Positions 9,258 through 18,637 of a stretch of DNA of 64,000 nucleotides are shown here, piece by piece. Each line of letters begins with the position of its first letter. The stretch's first letter is position 1. The notes beneath the pieces were generated by a model. The model worked only from the letters and a program-made list of their open reading frames with translations, did no database searches and had not been told where the DNA came from. Position numbers and translations under genes: made by a program. The stretch covers positions 1,984,001 to 2,048,000 of the forward strand of contig NZ_CP104040.1 in the NCBI RefSeq assembly GCF_025152745.1, written 5' to 3'. Origin of the DNA: Rhizobium sp. WSM4643 (GTDB taxonomy: Bacteria; Pseudomonadota; Alphaproteobacteria; Rhizobiales; Rhizobiaceae).

Positions 9258-9278
9258 ACAGCTGAAAACCTCAGCTGT
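9258..9278. promoter_or_regulatory. Inverted repeat upstream of the phosphoesterase/ABC operon
   Basis: ACAGCTGA-AAACC-TCAGCTGT, a perfect 8-bp inverted repeat with a 5-base loop. No T-run follows, so an operator or an mRNA leader hairpin is more likely than a terminator. TTGACA at 9283-9288 immediately downstream could be a -35 hexamer, in which case the repeat would sit just upstream of the promoter. Confidence 0.35.
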
Positions 9279-9362
9279 GTGATTGACATGGGAGCCTTCT
9301 AGAGAGGGCACGAGAAGGGAGCGCCCGTGACGCGCTGCCGAGGTCTCGGAGACGCGCGCCCC

Positions 9363-10193
9363 ATGAAAATCATTCAGATCACCGACACCCATTTCAGTCC
9401 CGGCAAGCCGCATTTCAACGGCAACTGGGCACCGCTTCTGACCTGGATCGAAGAGACCGGCGCAGACCTGATCGTTCATACCGGCGATCTCACCGTCGAC
9501 GGCGCCGACAAAGATGCAGACATCACCTTTTCGATGGATCTGATGCGCCAGGTGTCGATCCCGATGCTGATCGTCCCCGGCAATCACGATGTCGGCCACC
9601 TCAAGGGATCGGATCAGCCCGTCAATGCCGAGAGGCTGTCCCGCTGGCGCAGCCTTGCCGGCGACGACCGCTGGCTGGAGGATGCGGCCGGCTGGCGCTT
9701 CATCGGGTTGAATTCGCTGCTTCTCGGTCATGAGGATGACGAGGAGGACGCCCAGTTCGAATGGCTCTGCCAGGCGCTTTCCGACAGGGAAGGGCGACGC
9801 GTTGCGCTTTTTGCGCACAAGCCGCTATTCGTAGACGCGCCAGATGAAGGCGATACCGGATATTGGAGTGTTCGCCCGTCTGAGCGCCGGCGGCTCTACG
9901 ATCTGATCGCTGCCCATGACGTGGCGCTGTTTGCAAGCGGCCATCTCCACTGGGCCTGGCAGGGTCGCTTCGACAATACCCAGCTGACATGGGGTCCGTC
10001 GGCCGCCTTCATCATCGACAAGATGGAGCGCGAAATGCCGGGCGAGCGCCTGATCGGTGCCGTTGTCCACGAGTTCGATACTGCTGTCGAAAGCACGATC
10101 ATCGCCGTTCCCGGCATGACTGCGCATGTACTCGACGATGTCGTGCACGAGGTCTATCCCCAGGCGCTCAAGCAGCGGGAACCCGCCGAATGA
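9363..10193 (+). CDS. Metallophosphoesterase (calcineurin-like / cAMP-phosphodiesterase type)
   Basis: A 276-residue cytoplasmic enzyme with the full binuclear-metal motif set: D-x-H (ITDTHFSP, residues 7-9), GDLT, GNHDVGH, a late His (FAHKPLF) and GHLHW. Such enzymes hydrolyse phosphomono- or phosphodiesters. Homologous proteins begin MKIIQITDTH, hence the ATG at 9363, but a GTG at 9327 in frame has the better ribosome site (AAGGGAG). Its stop overlaps the start of an ABC ATPase (ATGA), so it is the first gene of the importer operon and probably processes the imported compound, for example a glycerophosphodiester or sugar phosphate. Confidence 0.85.
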   Translation: MKIIQITDTHFSPGKPHFNGNWAPLLTWIEETGADLIVHTGDLTVDGADKDADITFSMDLMRQVSIPMLIVPGNHDVGHLKGSDQPVNAERLSRWRSLAGDDRWLEDAAGWRFIGLNSLLLGHEDDEEDAQFEWLCQALSDREGRRVALFAHKPLFVDAPDEGDTGYWSVRPSERRRLYDLIAAHDVALFASGHLHWAWQGRFDNTQLTWGPSAAFIIDKMEREMPGERLIGAVVHEFDTAVESTIIAVPGMTAHVLDDVVHEVYPQALKQREPAE

Positions 10194-11374
10194 GCGCGCT
10201 CTCGCTTCGCGGCATCAGCAAGGCTTTCGGCAGCAACCAGATCCTTGATGGCGTCAGCCTGGATGTCGGCGCCGGCGAATTCATCGCGCTGGTCGGCCCC
10301 TCCGGCTGCGGCAAGAGCACGCTGCTGCGCGTCCTTGCCGGCCTCGACCATGCCGACCAGGGCGAAATCCTGATCGGCGGGCTGGGTATGTCCGGCGTTG
10401 CGGCTGCCGACCGCAACATCGCCATGGTCTTTCAGTCCTACGCGCTTTATCCGCACCTGACGGCCTCTGAAAATATCGCCGTGCCGCTGGCGATGCGCCG
10501 GCTGTCGAGGATGCAGCGGCTGCCCTTCATCGGGTCGCTGATGCCGGGTCAACGCGCCACCCGCGCGGCGATTGCCCGCGACGTCAAGGATATGGCGGCA
10601 TCGCTGAAGATCGACCACCTGCTTGACCGCAAGCCCGGTCAGATGTCGGGCGGCCAGCGTCAGCGCGTGGCGCTGGCCCGCGCCATGGTGCGCCAGCCGA
10701 GCATCTTCCTGATGGACGAACCGCTCTCCAATCTCGATGCCAATCTGCGCGTTCACGCCCGCGGCGAGATCGTCGACCTGCATCGCCGCGCCGGCGTGCC
10801 GACGCTCTATGTCACCCACGACCAGGCGGAAGCGCTTTCCATGGCCGATCGTGTCGCCGTGATGATGGGCGGAAAGCTGCTGCAGATCGCCAGCCCCGAG
10901 GTCATCTACGATGACCCCGCCCATATCGAGGTCGCTCGCTTCATCGGCCAGCCGCGCATCAATCTGCTGCCGGCCTTTGCCGAAGGCGGCGTCATTTTCT
11001 GCGGCGGCCTGCGCCTGATGCTTGAAAACGCAGCCGACGGGAAGACGCCGGTCACGCTCGCTATTCGCCCGGAATTCGTTTTTCTCTCCAAGAGCCGGCA
11101 TGACGGCCTTGCCGCCCGGATTGAACGCGTCGAATTCCTGGGCTCCGAGGTCATTCTCCATTGCCGGCTCGACGCGATCGGCGAGACTATCGTCGCCAAG
11201 GTTCAGCCCTCCGAAGCCTCGGGCCTCGCGGCCGGCGATCCGGTCGGGCTGCGGCTTTCGCCCGGTCGCACGCTGATCTTTGCCGAGGACGGCAGCCGGC
11301 TGGCCGGCAGCGTTGCAACAGGCGATGCCGGGCTGATTGCGGGCGACTCTCAACGGGAGAGGGCGCATGGCTAG
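10190..11374 (+). CDS. ABC transporter ATPase, MalK/UgpC (CUT1) type
   Basis: A 394-residue nucleotide-binding subunit with Walker A GPSGCGKST, signature MSGGQRQR, Walker B IFLMDEP and the C-terminal TOBE/regulatory domain found in CUT1 ATPases. Between the Q-loop and the signature it carries an extra basic segment (RMQRLPFIGSLMPGQRA) not usual in MalK/UgpC. The ATG overlaps the phosphoesterase stop by four bases, indicating translational coupling. It energises the two permeases encoded next. Confidence 0.9.
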   Translation: MSALSLRGISKAFGSNQILDGVSLDVGAGEFIALVGPSGCGKSTLLRVLAGLDHADQGEILIGGLGMSGVAAADRNIAMVFQSYALYPHLTASENIAVPLAMRRLSRMQRLPFIGSLMPGQRATRAAIARDVKDMAASLKIDHLLDRKPGQMSGGQRQRVALARAMVRQPSIFLMDEPLSNLDANLRVHARGEIVDLHRRAGVPTLYVTHDQAEALSMADRVAVMMGGKLLQIASPEVIYDDPAHIEVARFIGQPRINLLPAFAEGGVIFCGGLRLMLENAADGKTPVTLAIRPEFVFLSKSRHDGLAARIERVEFLGSEVILHCRLDAIGETIVAKVQPSEASGLAAGDPVGLRLSPGRTLIFAEDGSRLAGSVATGDAGLIAGDSQRERAHG

Positions 11375-12290
11375 TATCGTCTCCATGGCCGTGGGGTACG
11401 ATGCCGCCGTTGCGCATCGGCGCAGCGAGGCCCGTATCGCCTGGATGCTGGTGATGCCGGCGATGATCCTGCTGTCTCTCTTCGTGCTTTTGCCGGTTGT
11501 ATCAGTCATCGTGCTCGGCTTTACCGATTTCGAACTCGGCTACAGCAAGTTTCGTTTCGTCGGCTTCGAGAATTACGCGCACTTGATCACCGACCGCACG
11601 TTTCGCAAGTCGCTGTGGAATACGACGGTCTATACGGCGATCGTCGCACCAATTTCGATCCTTCTCGGCCTTGCCATCGCCATGCTGATCGAGAGCGAGA
11701 CGAAGGCGCGCAGCTTCTTCCGCACTGCCTATTTCCTCCCGGTCGCCTCGCTGATCGTCGCCATGGCGACCGTCTGGCAATACATGTTCCACCCCACAAT
11801 CGGGCCGCTCAACGCACTGCTCGCCCTCGTCGGGATTCCCGGCCCGAACTGGCTCGGCAGCTCCGGCACGGTGCTTTACAGCCTGTCGATCATCGGCGTC
11901 TGGCAATCGGCCGGCTTCAACATGGTGCTGTTCCTGGCCGGGCTGACGGCGATCCCGCGCGAGCTCTATGCGGCCGCCGAGGTGGACGGCGCCAGATCCG
12001 CCCTCGACCGTTTTCTGCTGGTGACCTGGCCGATGCTCGGACCGACGACGCTCTTCGTCATCACCATCAGCATCACCAATTCAGTCAAGGTCTTCGAGAC
12101 TGTGAAGACGCTGACTGAGGGCGGCCCGAACAAGGCGTCGGAGGTGCTGCTCTTCACGATCTACCAGGAAGGCTTCGTCTATCTGCGCGTCGGTTATGCC
12201 TCGGCGATGACGGTGGTCTTTTTGCTGATCCTGGTGGTGCTGATGTTCCTGCAGTACCGCATTCTCGATCGCCGGGTGCATTACACATGA
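11367..12290 (+). CDS. ABC transporter permease, CUT1 family (MalF/UgpA-like)
   Basis: A 307-residue inner-membrane protein with six predicted segments and the permease EAA loop (ELYAAAEVDGARSALDRFLLVTWP). The ATG at 11367 follows GGGAGAGG and lies inside the end of the ATPase gene (8-base overlap). It forms the translocation pore with the next gene product. Confidence 0.9.
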   Translation: MASIVSMAVGYDAAVAHRRSEARIAWMLVMPAMILLSLFVLLPVVSVIVLGFTDFELGYSKFRFVGFENYAHLITDRTFRKSLWNTTVYTAIVAPISILLGLAIAMLIESETKARSFFRTAYFLPVASLIVAMATVWQYMFHPTIGPLNALLALVGIPGPNWLGSSGTVLYSLSIIGVWQSAGFNMVLFLAGLTAIPRELYAAAEVDGARSALDRFLLVTWPMLGPTTLFVITISITNSVKVFETVKTLTEGGPNKASEVLLFTIYQEGFVYLRVGYASAMTVVFLLILVVLMFLQYRILDRRVHYT

Positions 12291-13123
12291 TGACGAGCGC
12301 TTTTTCCCTCGGCAGGATCATCCGCCTGACCCTGCTTTCGCTCGGCGCGATCATCTTCCTGTCGCCCTACGTTTTCATGATCTCGACGGCTGGCAAGGCC
12401 CAAAGCGACATTTTCACCTCGTCGCTGTCGCTGATCCCGGCGCATCTCACCTATGCCGAGAATTTCGCCAAGGCCTTGAGCCGGGTGCCGATGGCGCGGC
12501 TCTTGTGGAACGGCGTCGTCGTCTGCGGGCTGATCTTCTTCTTCCAGGTGCTGGTGGCGATCCCTTGCGCCTACGCCATGGCAAAGCTGCGCTTCGGCGC
12601 CGCCCGCGCCATGATGGTGCTGGTCATGCTCGGCCTTCTGGTGCCGATCCATGCGACCGCGCTGCCGCTCTATGTTGCCTTCGACCGCGCCGCGCTGCTC
12701 AACAGCTATGCCGCCCTTGTCGCGCCCTTCACCATTTCGGTCTTTGCGATCTTCATGTTCCTGCAGTTCTTCCGCGCCATGCCTGATGATCTGATCCATG
12801 CCGCGCGTCTCGACGGCATGTCGGAACTCGGCATCGTCGCCCGCGTCATCGTGCCGAATGCCTGGCCGGCGGTTACCGCCTTCGCCATCTTCTCGGTCGT
12901 CGCGCACTGGAACGATCTCTACTGGCCGCTGATCGTCATCAGCAAGCAGGACTATGCCACACCACCGCTGGGCCTGATGTATTTCCGCGCCGCCGAGGCC
13001 GGCGACGACTACGGCGCGCTGATGGCGGCGACCCTCATCATTACCCTTCCCCTCGTCATCGCCTTCCTGCTTGCGCAGAAGCGCTTCGTCGAGGGCATCA
13101 CCATGACCGGTCTCAAAGGCTGA
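12287..13123 (+). CDS. ABC transporter permease, CUT1 family (MalG/UgpE-like)
   Basis: A 278-residue membrane protein with the EAA-loop equivalent (DDLIHAARLDGMSELGIVARVIVP) and a C-terminal 'FVEGITMTGLKG', typical of the MalG/UgpE partner. Its ATG overlaps the preceding stop by four bases. Pairs with the 11367-12290 permease. Confidence 0.9.
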   Translation: MMTSAFSLGRIIRLTLLSLGAIIFLSPYVFMISTAGKAQSDIFTSSLSLIPAHLTYAENFAKALSRVPMARLLWNGVVVCGLIFFFQVLVAIPCAYAMAKLRFGAARAMMVLVMLGLLVPIHATALPLYVAFDRAALLNSYAALVAPFTISVFAIFMFLQFFRAMPDDLIHAARLDGMSELGIVARVIVPNAWPAVTAFAIFSVVAHWNDLYWPLIVISKQDYATPPLGLMYFRAAEAGDDYGALMAATLIITLPLVIAFLLAQKRFVEGITMTGLKG

Positions 13124-13149
13124 CCGGTTTCAACCCAGGAGAACGAGCG

Positions 13150-14415
13150 ATGAAACATATCACCCAGCTTCTCGCCGCAGCGGCCGTCTCGATGGCAATC
13201 GCGCTTCCCGCGCACGCCGAGACGACGTTGACGGTTCACTACCCGATGCCGGGCTTCTTCAAGGACGTGATGGACACGATCTCGAAGAAGTTCATGGAAG
13301 AAAATCCTGACATCAAGATCCAGTTTGCCAGCCCGTCGGCCACCTATGAAGAAGGCATCCAGACGATCCTTCGCCAGGTCGGCACCAGCGAAATGCCCGA
13401 TATCACCTTCATCGGCCTCAACCGCCTGCGCATGCTCGATGAGCGCGACGTCGCCGTCGATCTCGGCCCGCTCGTCCAGAAGGATGGCAACATGGCCGAG
13501 CAGGGCTTTTCCGACACGATCCTCAAGCTCGCCCAGGTCAAGGGCAAGCAGGTGGGCCTCGCTTTCGCGACCTCCAACCCGATCATGTATTACAACGCCG
13601 ATCTCGTGAAGGCGGCCGGCGGCGACCCTGAAAATCCGCCGAAGACCTGGGACGAGGTCATCGCGCTCGGCGGCAAGATCAAGGCGCTCGGCAACGGTGT
13701 CGACGGCATCGATTTCCGCTGGCAGGGCGACGACTGGATGTTTTCGGCACTGCTCTTCGGCGCCGGCGGCAAGATGCTGAGCGACGACGAAAGCAAGGTC
13801 GCCTTCAACGGTCCGGAAGGCCAGAAGGCCGTCGAGGTCCTGCATCGCCTGGTCACCGAAGGCGGCATGCCTGTGTTCACCAAGGCCGCCGGCGAGCAGG
13901 CTTTCGCAGCCGGCAAGGTCGGCTTCGAGTTCCAGACGACAGGCGCGCTGCGCAATACGATCAAGAATGTCGGCAACAAGTTCGATCTGCGCACCGCCAA
14001 GATCCCGCTGATCGATCCGGCGAACGGACATCTGCCGACCGGCGGCAATGCCGTCGTCATCCTGACGCATGACGCCGCCAAGCAGGATGCCGCCTGGAAG
14101 TTCGCCAAATTCGCCGCCGGTCCCTATGGCGCTTCCGTCGTCGTGCCCGGCACCGGCTATGTCCCGAACAACGAGCTTGCCGCAAAGTCGGCCGATTATC
14201 TCGGCGACTTCTACAAGCAGAACCCGCTATTCCAGGCAGGCCTCAGCCAGATGCCGGTGATGATCCCGTGGTATGCCTTCCCCGGCTCGAACGGCGTCAA
14301 GGTCACGCAGACGATCGTCGACAATCTCTCGCGCATCGTCGACCAGTCGGCCGAACCGAAGGAAGCGCTCGATGACGCAGCCGCTGACGTCGAGGACATG
14401 CTGCCGCGCAGCTAA
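13150..14415 (+). CDS. Extracellular solute-binding protein, family 1
   Basis: A 421-residue periplasmic binding protein with a signal peptide (cleavage near AHA-ET), then family-1 landmarks: 'EENPDIKIQFASPS', 'MPDITFIGLNRLRML', 'PIMYYNADLVKAAGGDPENPP' and 'TGGNAVVIL'. AGGAG precedes the ATG. The protein selects the ligand of the importer. The family covers sugars, polyols and glycerol-3-phosphate; the co-transcribed phosphoesterase makes a phosphorylated ligand plausible, but this is inference. Confidence 0.88.
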   Translation: MKHITQLLAAAAVSMAIALPAHAETTLTVHYPMPGFFKDVMDTISKKFMEENPDIKIQFASPSATYEEGIQTILRQVGTSEMPDITFIGLNRLRMLDERDVAVDLGPLVQKDGNMAEQGFSDTILKLAQVKGKQVGLAFATSNPIMYYNADLVKAAGGDPENPPKTWDEVIALGGKIKALGNGVDGIDFRWQGDDWMFSALLFGAGGKMLSDDESKVAFNGPEGQKAVEVLHRLVTEGGMPVFTKAAGEQAFAAGKVGFEFQTTGALRNTIKNVGNKFDLRTAKIPLIDPANGHLPTGGNAVVILTHDAAKQDAAWKFAKFAAGPYGASVVVPGTGYVPNNELAAKSADYLGDFYKQNPLFQAGLSQMPVMIPWYAFPGSNGVKVTQTIVDNLSRIVDQSAEPKEALDDAAADVEDMLPRS

Positions 14416-14440
14416 GCGCCTCATCGGGCAATAGGTTAGG

Positions 14441-14467
14441 GGCCGCCACGCCGCGCGTGTGGCGGCC
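14441..14467 (+). terminator. Hairpin terminator of the phosphoesterase/ABC operon
   Basis: GGCCGCCAC-(9 nt)-GTGGCGGCC, a perfect 9-bp G/C stem 25 bases after the binding-protein stop. The following TTCCTGCTT is only moderately T-rich. It lies between convergent genes and could stop transcription from both sides. Confidence 0.6.
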
Positions 14468-14484
14468 TTCCTGCTTCGCAAGCT

Positions 14485-15465
14485 TTAGATGGCACACACC
14501 GTGCCGCCGCGGCGCAACGTATGGGCGACATCGAGATGGCGGGCGGGGGCGGCGTTCTCGGCCATGTCGAGAAGCAGCGAGGCAGCGGTCGCGCCCATGC
14601 TGGCATCCGGCATTTCGATGGTCGTCAGCGGCGGATCGATCAGCCTGCCGATGGCGATGCCGTCGAAGCCGGCGACCGAGACATCCCCAGGCACCGACAG
14701 CCCCTCGCGCTTCAGCGCGCCGATGACGCCGAGTGCTAGCAGATCGTTGGAGGCGATGATCGCCGTCGGTGCAAGCGCGCTCATCGTGACGCCAAGATCG
14801 AGCTGGTCATAGCCGCTGACGAAGGGGATCTGCACGGCATCGAGCGGCGCGAGCCCGCTTTCCGCCATGGCGTCGAGATAACCCCGGTGGCGAAGCCGCG
14901 CGCGGTCGGAGGCGGCGAAATTGCCGGAGAGAAACAGAATGCGGCGATGGCCCTTGCTGATCAGGAATGTCGTGATCACGCGGCCGGCGCCGCGGTTATC
15001 CGCGGTGACGGCCGCCGGAAACTGCGCTGTCGGCAGGTTGTTGAGCAGCACGGTCGGCGGCAGCTTCGCAAGCAGCGCCTCGCTGGTCGATGGATCGCAG
15101 ACCGTGAGGATCAGCCCGGTCGGCCGGTCGTTCAACAATGCGGCGACGGCATCGGCCTCGCGCGCCGGATCGTAATTCGACTGGGCGATCAAGACGCCAT
15201 GGCCGGCCACCAGCATGCGGTTCTGGATACTCGACAGCGAGGAGGCGAAGACCGGATTGGTGATGCTGGGGATCAGAACGCCGACCACGGGCCTGCGTCC
15301 GAGCCGACCGGTGGACAGGCCGGCCGGGCGATAGCCGAGTTCCGCAGCCGCACGGCGCACCTTGCGAACCATCAGATCGCTGGCCGGGCCGTTGCGGTTG
15401 AGAACACGGCTTGCGGTCGCCAGCGAGCATCCTGCCCGGAATGCGACCTGCTCCAACGTCGCCAT
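14485..15465 (-). CDS. LacI-family transcriptional regulator
   Basis: A 326-residue repressor: N-terminal helix-turn-helix (TLEQVAFRAGCSLATASRVLN) and hinge (VRRAAAELGYRPAG), then a periplasmic-binding-protein-like effector domain (PVVGVLIPSITNPVFASSL; ASNDLLALGVIGALK; VSVAGFDGIAIG). AGGAGG sits seven bases before the ATG. It is convergent with the CUT1 operon, 69 bases apart, and is the natural candidate regulator of it. Confidence 0.88.
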   Translation of the reverse strand: MATLEQVAFRAGCSLATASRVLNRNGPASDLMVRKVRRAAAELGYRPAGLSTGRLGRRPVVGVLIPSITNPVFASSLSSIQNRMLVAGHGVLIAQSNYDPAREADAVAALLNDRPTGLILTVCDPSTSEALLAKLPPTVLLNNLPTAQFPAAVTADNRGAGRVITTFLISKGHRRILFLSGNFAASDRARLRHRGYLDAMAESGLAPLDAVQIPFVSGYDQLDLGVTMSALAPTAIIASNDLLALGVIGALKREGLSVPGDVSVAGFDGIAIGRLIDPPLTTIEMPDASMGATAASLLLDMAENAAPARHLDVAHTLRRGGTVCAI

Positions 15466-15537
15466 CGAAAGCGCCTCCTGGTGACAGCATCGAGGCGCAA
15501 TCCTTTAGGCGGGTTCGATGACATTGGTCTGACACTC

Positions 15538-15651
15538 AGAGCATGATGCCGAAAAGTGTGAGCGGTTTTCGGACGACATCATGCTCTAACTCTTTAATTG
15601 AGAACAGGATTCAGATTTTAGGCCGACCGGGCCTAAAATCATCCTGTTCTA
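15538..15651. repeat. Double-palindrome rhizobial intergenic element
   Basis: Two hairpins in tandem. The first has arms AGAGCATGATG/CATCATGCTCT (15538-15548, 15577-15587) with inner arms CCGAAAA/TTTTCGG. The second has arms AGAACAGGAT/ATCCTGTTCT with inner GATTTTAGGCC/GGCCTAAAATC, ending at 15651. This is the layout of RIME-type mosaic elements. It fills much of the gap between the LacI gene and the M16 peptidase. Confidence 0.75.
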
Positions 15652-15671
15652 AGCAGAGTTATCTACTTCTT

Positions 15672-15693
15672 ATTCATTTCATTCATTCATTCA
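15672..15693. repeat. Short ATTC simple repeat
   Basis: A run of ATTC units (ATTCATTTCATTCATTCATT) lies 85 bases upstream of the peptidase start. It is in the presumed leader of that gene; length change here could alter expression, but nothing shows that it does. Confidence 0.5.
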
Positions 15694-15776
15694 CATGGAA
15701 GTTGCTGGGGAATGCAACCTGTGGAATAGTCAAGTTGACGCTATCTACCCTCTTCATTCTCATCACCTGGACAAGA

Positions 15777-18623
15777 ATGTCTCACAAAAAAATGGAATGC
15801 TCCACGGCGTGGTGGTTTTTTGCGACGGCCTCGCTCGTTGCAAACTTCGCGTTGCCAGCCTATGCGGACACCCCGTCCGTGCCCTGGCCACAAACGCAAA
15901 GCGACATCCAAGCCGAGTCCGATGTGCATTTCGGCACGCTCGCCAACGGTATGCGGTTTGCGATCACGCGCAATGCCACGCCGCCCGGACAGGCAGCTAT
16001 CCGCTTTCGCATTGGCTCCGGTTCGCTCGACGAAAACGAAGACCAGCAGGGCCTGGCGCATGTTCTCGAGCACATGGCCTTCAAGGGTTCGACACATGTC
16101 GCCGAAGGGGAGATGATCCGTATCTTGCAGCGCAAGGGCTTGGCCTTTGGACCGGACACCAACGCCCATACCTCTTATGACGAGACCGTCTATGCGCTCG
16201 ATCTGCCCGAGGTCGATGCAGACACGATTTCGACGGGCCTGATGCTGATGCGAGAAACGGCGAGCGAGCTGACCCTCGATGCCAGCGCTTTTGATCGCGA
16301 ACGCGGCGTCATTCTGTCGGAGGAGCGGCTGCGCGACACGCCGCAGTATCGCGCGTCACTCGGAATCATGAATTCGCTGCTCGCCGGCCAGCGCGCGACC
16401 ATACGCGCGCCGATCGGTAAAGCCGACATCATCAGCAATGCGCCCGTGGACCTCGTCCGTGATTATTACCGGGCCAATTACCGACCCGACCGGGCAACGC
16501 TGATAGTGGTGGGCGATATCGACCCCGCTGCCATGGAAGTCGAAATCCGGCAGCGCTTCGGCGACTGGAAGGCCGTGGGTCCGGCGCCGACAAAAGCGGA
16601 TCTTGGCGCGCTGGTGACGAAGGGCGAAAGCGCCGAGGTCATCGTCGTTCCCGGCGGCATGACCAGCATACAGATCGCCTGGACGCGTCCCTATGACGCC
16701 GCGCCTGACACCTTCGCCAAGCGCCGCGCTGGGCTTATTGAGGATCTCGGTTTTCTGGTGCTCAAACGTCGGGTGAGCGCCGTGGCCAGCAAGGCGGATG
16801 CCCCTTTCATCAGTGCGGACGTCGGCTCCCAGGATCTCCTCGATTCCGCCCATATCGTCCTGATCGCGGCGAATTCGGAGCCGGACAAATGGCAGGCGGC
16901 GCTCACGGCCATTGACCAGGAACAGCGCCGAATCCAGGAGTTCGGCGTTGCGCAGGCGGAGATCGATCGCGAAATCCGCGAATATCGCTCGGCCCTGCAG
17001 GCTGCTGCGGCCGGAGCCGCGACGCGGATGACCACCGACATTGCTTCCATGTTGGCTCGCAGCGTCGATGACGATCAAGTCTTCACCTCGCCCGCCGAAG
17101 ACCTCTCAATGTTCGAGACCATGACGAGCGGCGTCACGGCGGACGAGGTCAATCGGGCCTTGCAGCCTGCTTTCTCCGGCAACGGTCCGCAGGTCGTGCT
17201 ACAGACCGACCAATCACCTAAGGGCGGGGCCGAAACGGTTCGGCAAGTCTATGACGCTTCAAATGCCATTGCCGTCTCGGCACCATCCGGTGCAACTGAC
17301 GTCGCCTGGCCCTACACCCATTTCGGCGAACCGGGCGCTGTGGTCGAACGCCGTGCGGTTGAAGATCTCGGCTTGACCATGGTGCGCTTTTCCAACGGCG
17401 CACGGCTTACCGTCAAGCCAACCAGGCTGCGTGCCAACGAAGTGCTGGTGCGCGAAGATATCGGCCGCGGCCGACTGGACCTGCCGCGCGACCGTTCCGC
17501 CGCGATCTGGGCATCTCCGGCCGTCGTGCTGTCTGGCGTAAAGGCCATGGATTACCAGGATATACAGAAAGCGCTGACGGCCAACATTGTCGGCGTCGAC
17601 TTCTCGGTTGGCGACAGTTCCTTCCGGTTCGACGGTCGTACACGGACTGAAGATCTTGCGACGCAGCTGCAGCTGATGAGCGCATATACCTCCGATCCCG
17701 CCTATCGCCCCGAGGCGTTCAAGCGTGTGCAGCAGGCCTATTTGAGCGGCCTCGATCAGTATGACGCGTCGCCTGGCGGCGTTTTCAGCCGCGATTTCGC
17801 AGGTCTCGTGCATTCCGGCGACCCGCGCTGGACCTTCCCCGACCGCGCGCAGTTGTCCGCCGCCAAGCCAGACGAATTCGAGGCGCTCTTCCGGCCTATG
17901 GTTTCCAATGGTCCCATCGACATCACCATCGTTGGCGACGTGACGGTGGACGACGCAATCCGGCTGACGGCTGAAACCTTTGGCGCTTTGCCGCCGCGCC
18001 CGGAGACGGGGTCGAGCAACGCTCGGGACGACGTGCATTTTCCGGCAACGACCGAGAAACCCGTTTTACAGACCCATAGCGGCAGGGCAGATAATGCCGC
18101 CGCCGCCGTAGGGGCTTCCATCGGCGATTTGCTCTCCGATCTGCCGCGATCCTTCACCGCCAATATTGCCACCCAGATTTTCCAAAACAGATTGATCGAC
18201 CAGTTTCGCATTGCGGAAGGGGCAAGCTATGCCCTGCAGGGCGATGTTGAACTTTCAAGAGAAGTTCCCGGCTACGGCTACGCATATTTCTACGTCGAGA
18301 CCGACCCGGCAAAGGTTGCGCGCTTCTATGCACTTGTCGACGAGACCGCCAATGATCTGCGGTCGCATGATGTGTCCGAAGACGAGCTCGCGCGCGCCCG
18401 GGAACCCATCATCGAGACATTGAAGCATCAGCAGCAGAGCAACGAATATTGGATCGCATATCTGCACCACGCCCAGACGGACTCGCGTCGTTTGGACCGG
18501 ATACGCGATAGTCTCAGCGGCTACGGCAAGGTCACCGCCGGGGATATCCGCGCGTTTGCCGCGGCCTTTTTCAGCCCGGAAAAATTCTGGAAATTCGAAG
18601 TGCTGCCGGTGGCTGTACGATAG
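15777..18623 (+). CDS. M16-family zinc peptidase, two-lobed, periplasmic (PqqL-like)
   Basis: A 948-residue protein with a signal peptide (hydrophobic 'WWFFATASLVANFALPAYA', cleavage before DTPS). The inverted zinc motif HVLEH is at residues 95-99, and the distal ligand region 'FDRERGVILSEERLRD' follows about 75 residues on. The second half repeats the M16 fold without a zinc motif, so both lobes are in one chain as in PqqL/pitrilysin rather than split as in mpp-like pairs. The frame stays open upstream through the palindromic element, but only the ATGs at 15777 or 15792 give a proper signal peptide. Probably degrades periplasmic peptides. Confidence 0.85.
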   Translation: MSHKKMECSTAWWFFATASLVANFALPAYADTPSVPWPQTQSDIQAESDVHFGTLANGMRFAITRNATPPGQAAIRFRIGSGSLDENEDQQGLAHVLEHMAFKGSTHVAEGEMIRILQRKGLAFGPDTNAHTSYDETVYALDLPEVDADTISTGLMLMRETASELTLDASAFDRERGVILSEERLRDTPQYRASLGIMNSLLAGQRATIRAPIGKADIISNAPVDLVRDYYRANYRPDRATLIVVGDIDPAAMEVEIRQRFGDWKAVGPAPTKADLGALVTKGESAEVIVVPGGMTSIQIAWTRPYDAAPDTFAKRRAGLIEDLGFLVLKRRVSAVASKADAPFISADVGSQDLLDSAHIVLIAANSEPDKWQAALTAIDQEQRRIQEFGVAQAEIDREIREYRSALQAAAAGAATRMTTDIASMLARSVDDDQVFTSPAEDLSMFETMTSGVTADEVNRALQPAFSGNGPQVVLQTDQSPKGGAETVRQVYDASNAIAVSAPSGATDVAWPYTHFGEPGAVVERRAVEDLGLTMVRFSNGARLTVKPTRLRANEVLVREDIGRGRLDLPRDRSAAIWASPAVVLSGVKAMDYQDIQKALTANIVGVDFSVGDSSFRFDGRTRTEDLATQLQLMSAYTSDPAYRPEAFKRVQQAYLSGLDQYDASPGGVFSRDFAGLVHSGDPRWTFPDRAQLSAAKPDEFEALFRPMVSNGPIDITIVGDVTVDDAIRLTAETFGALPPRPETGSSNARDDVHFPATTEKPVLQTHSGRADNAAAAVGASIGDLLSDLPRSFTANIATQIFQNRLIDQFRIAEGASYALQGDVELSREVPGYGYAYFYVETDPAKVARFYALVDETANDLRSHDVSEDELARAREPIIETLKHQQQSNEYWIAYLHHAQTDSRRLDRIRDSLSGYGKVTAGDIRAFAAAFFSPEKFWKFEVLPVAVR

Positions 18624-18637
18624 GTGGTGAACACCGC

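Noticed and set aside
15543-15776. N-terminal extension of the M16 peptidase
   Set aside because: The frame is open but runs through the palindromic repeat and would put two hydrophobic segments before the real signal peptide.
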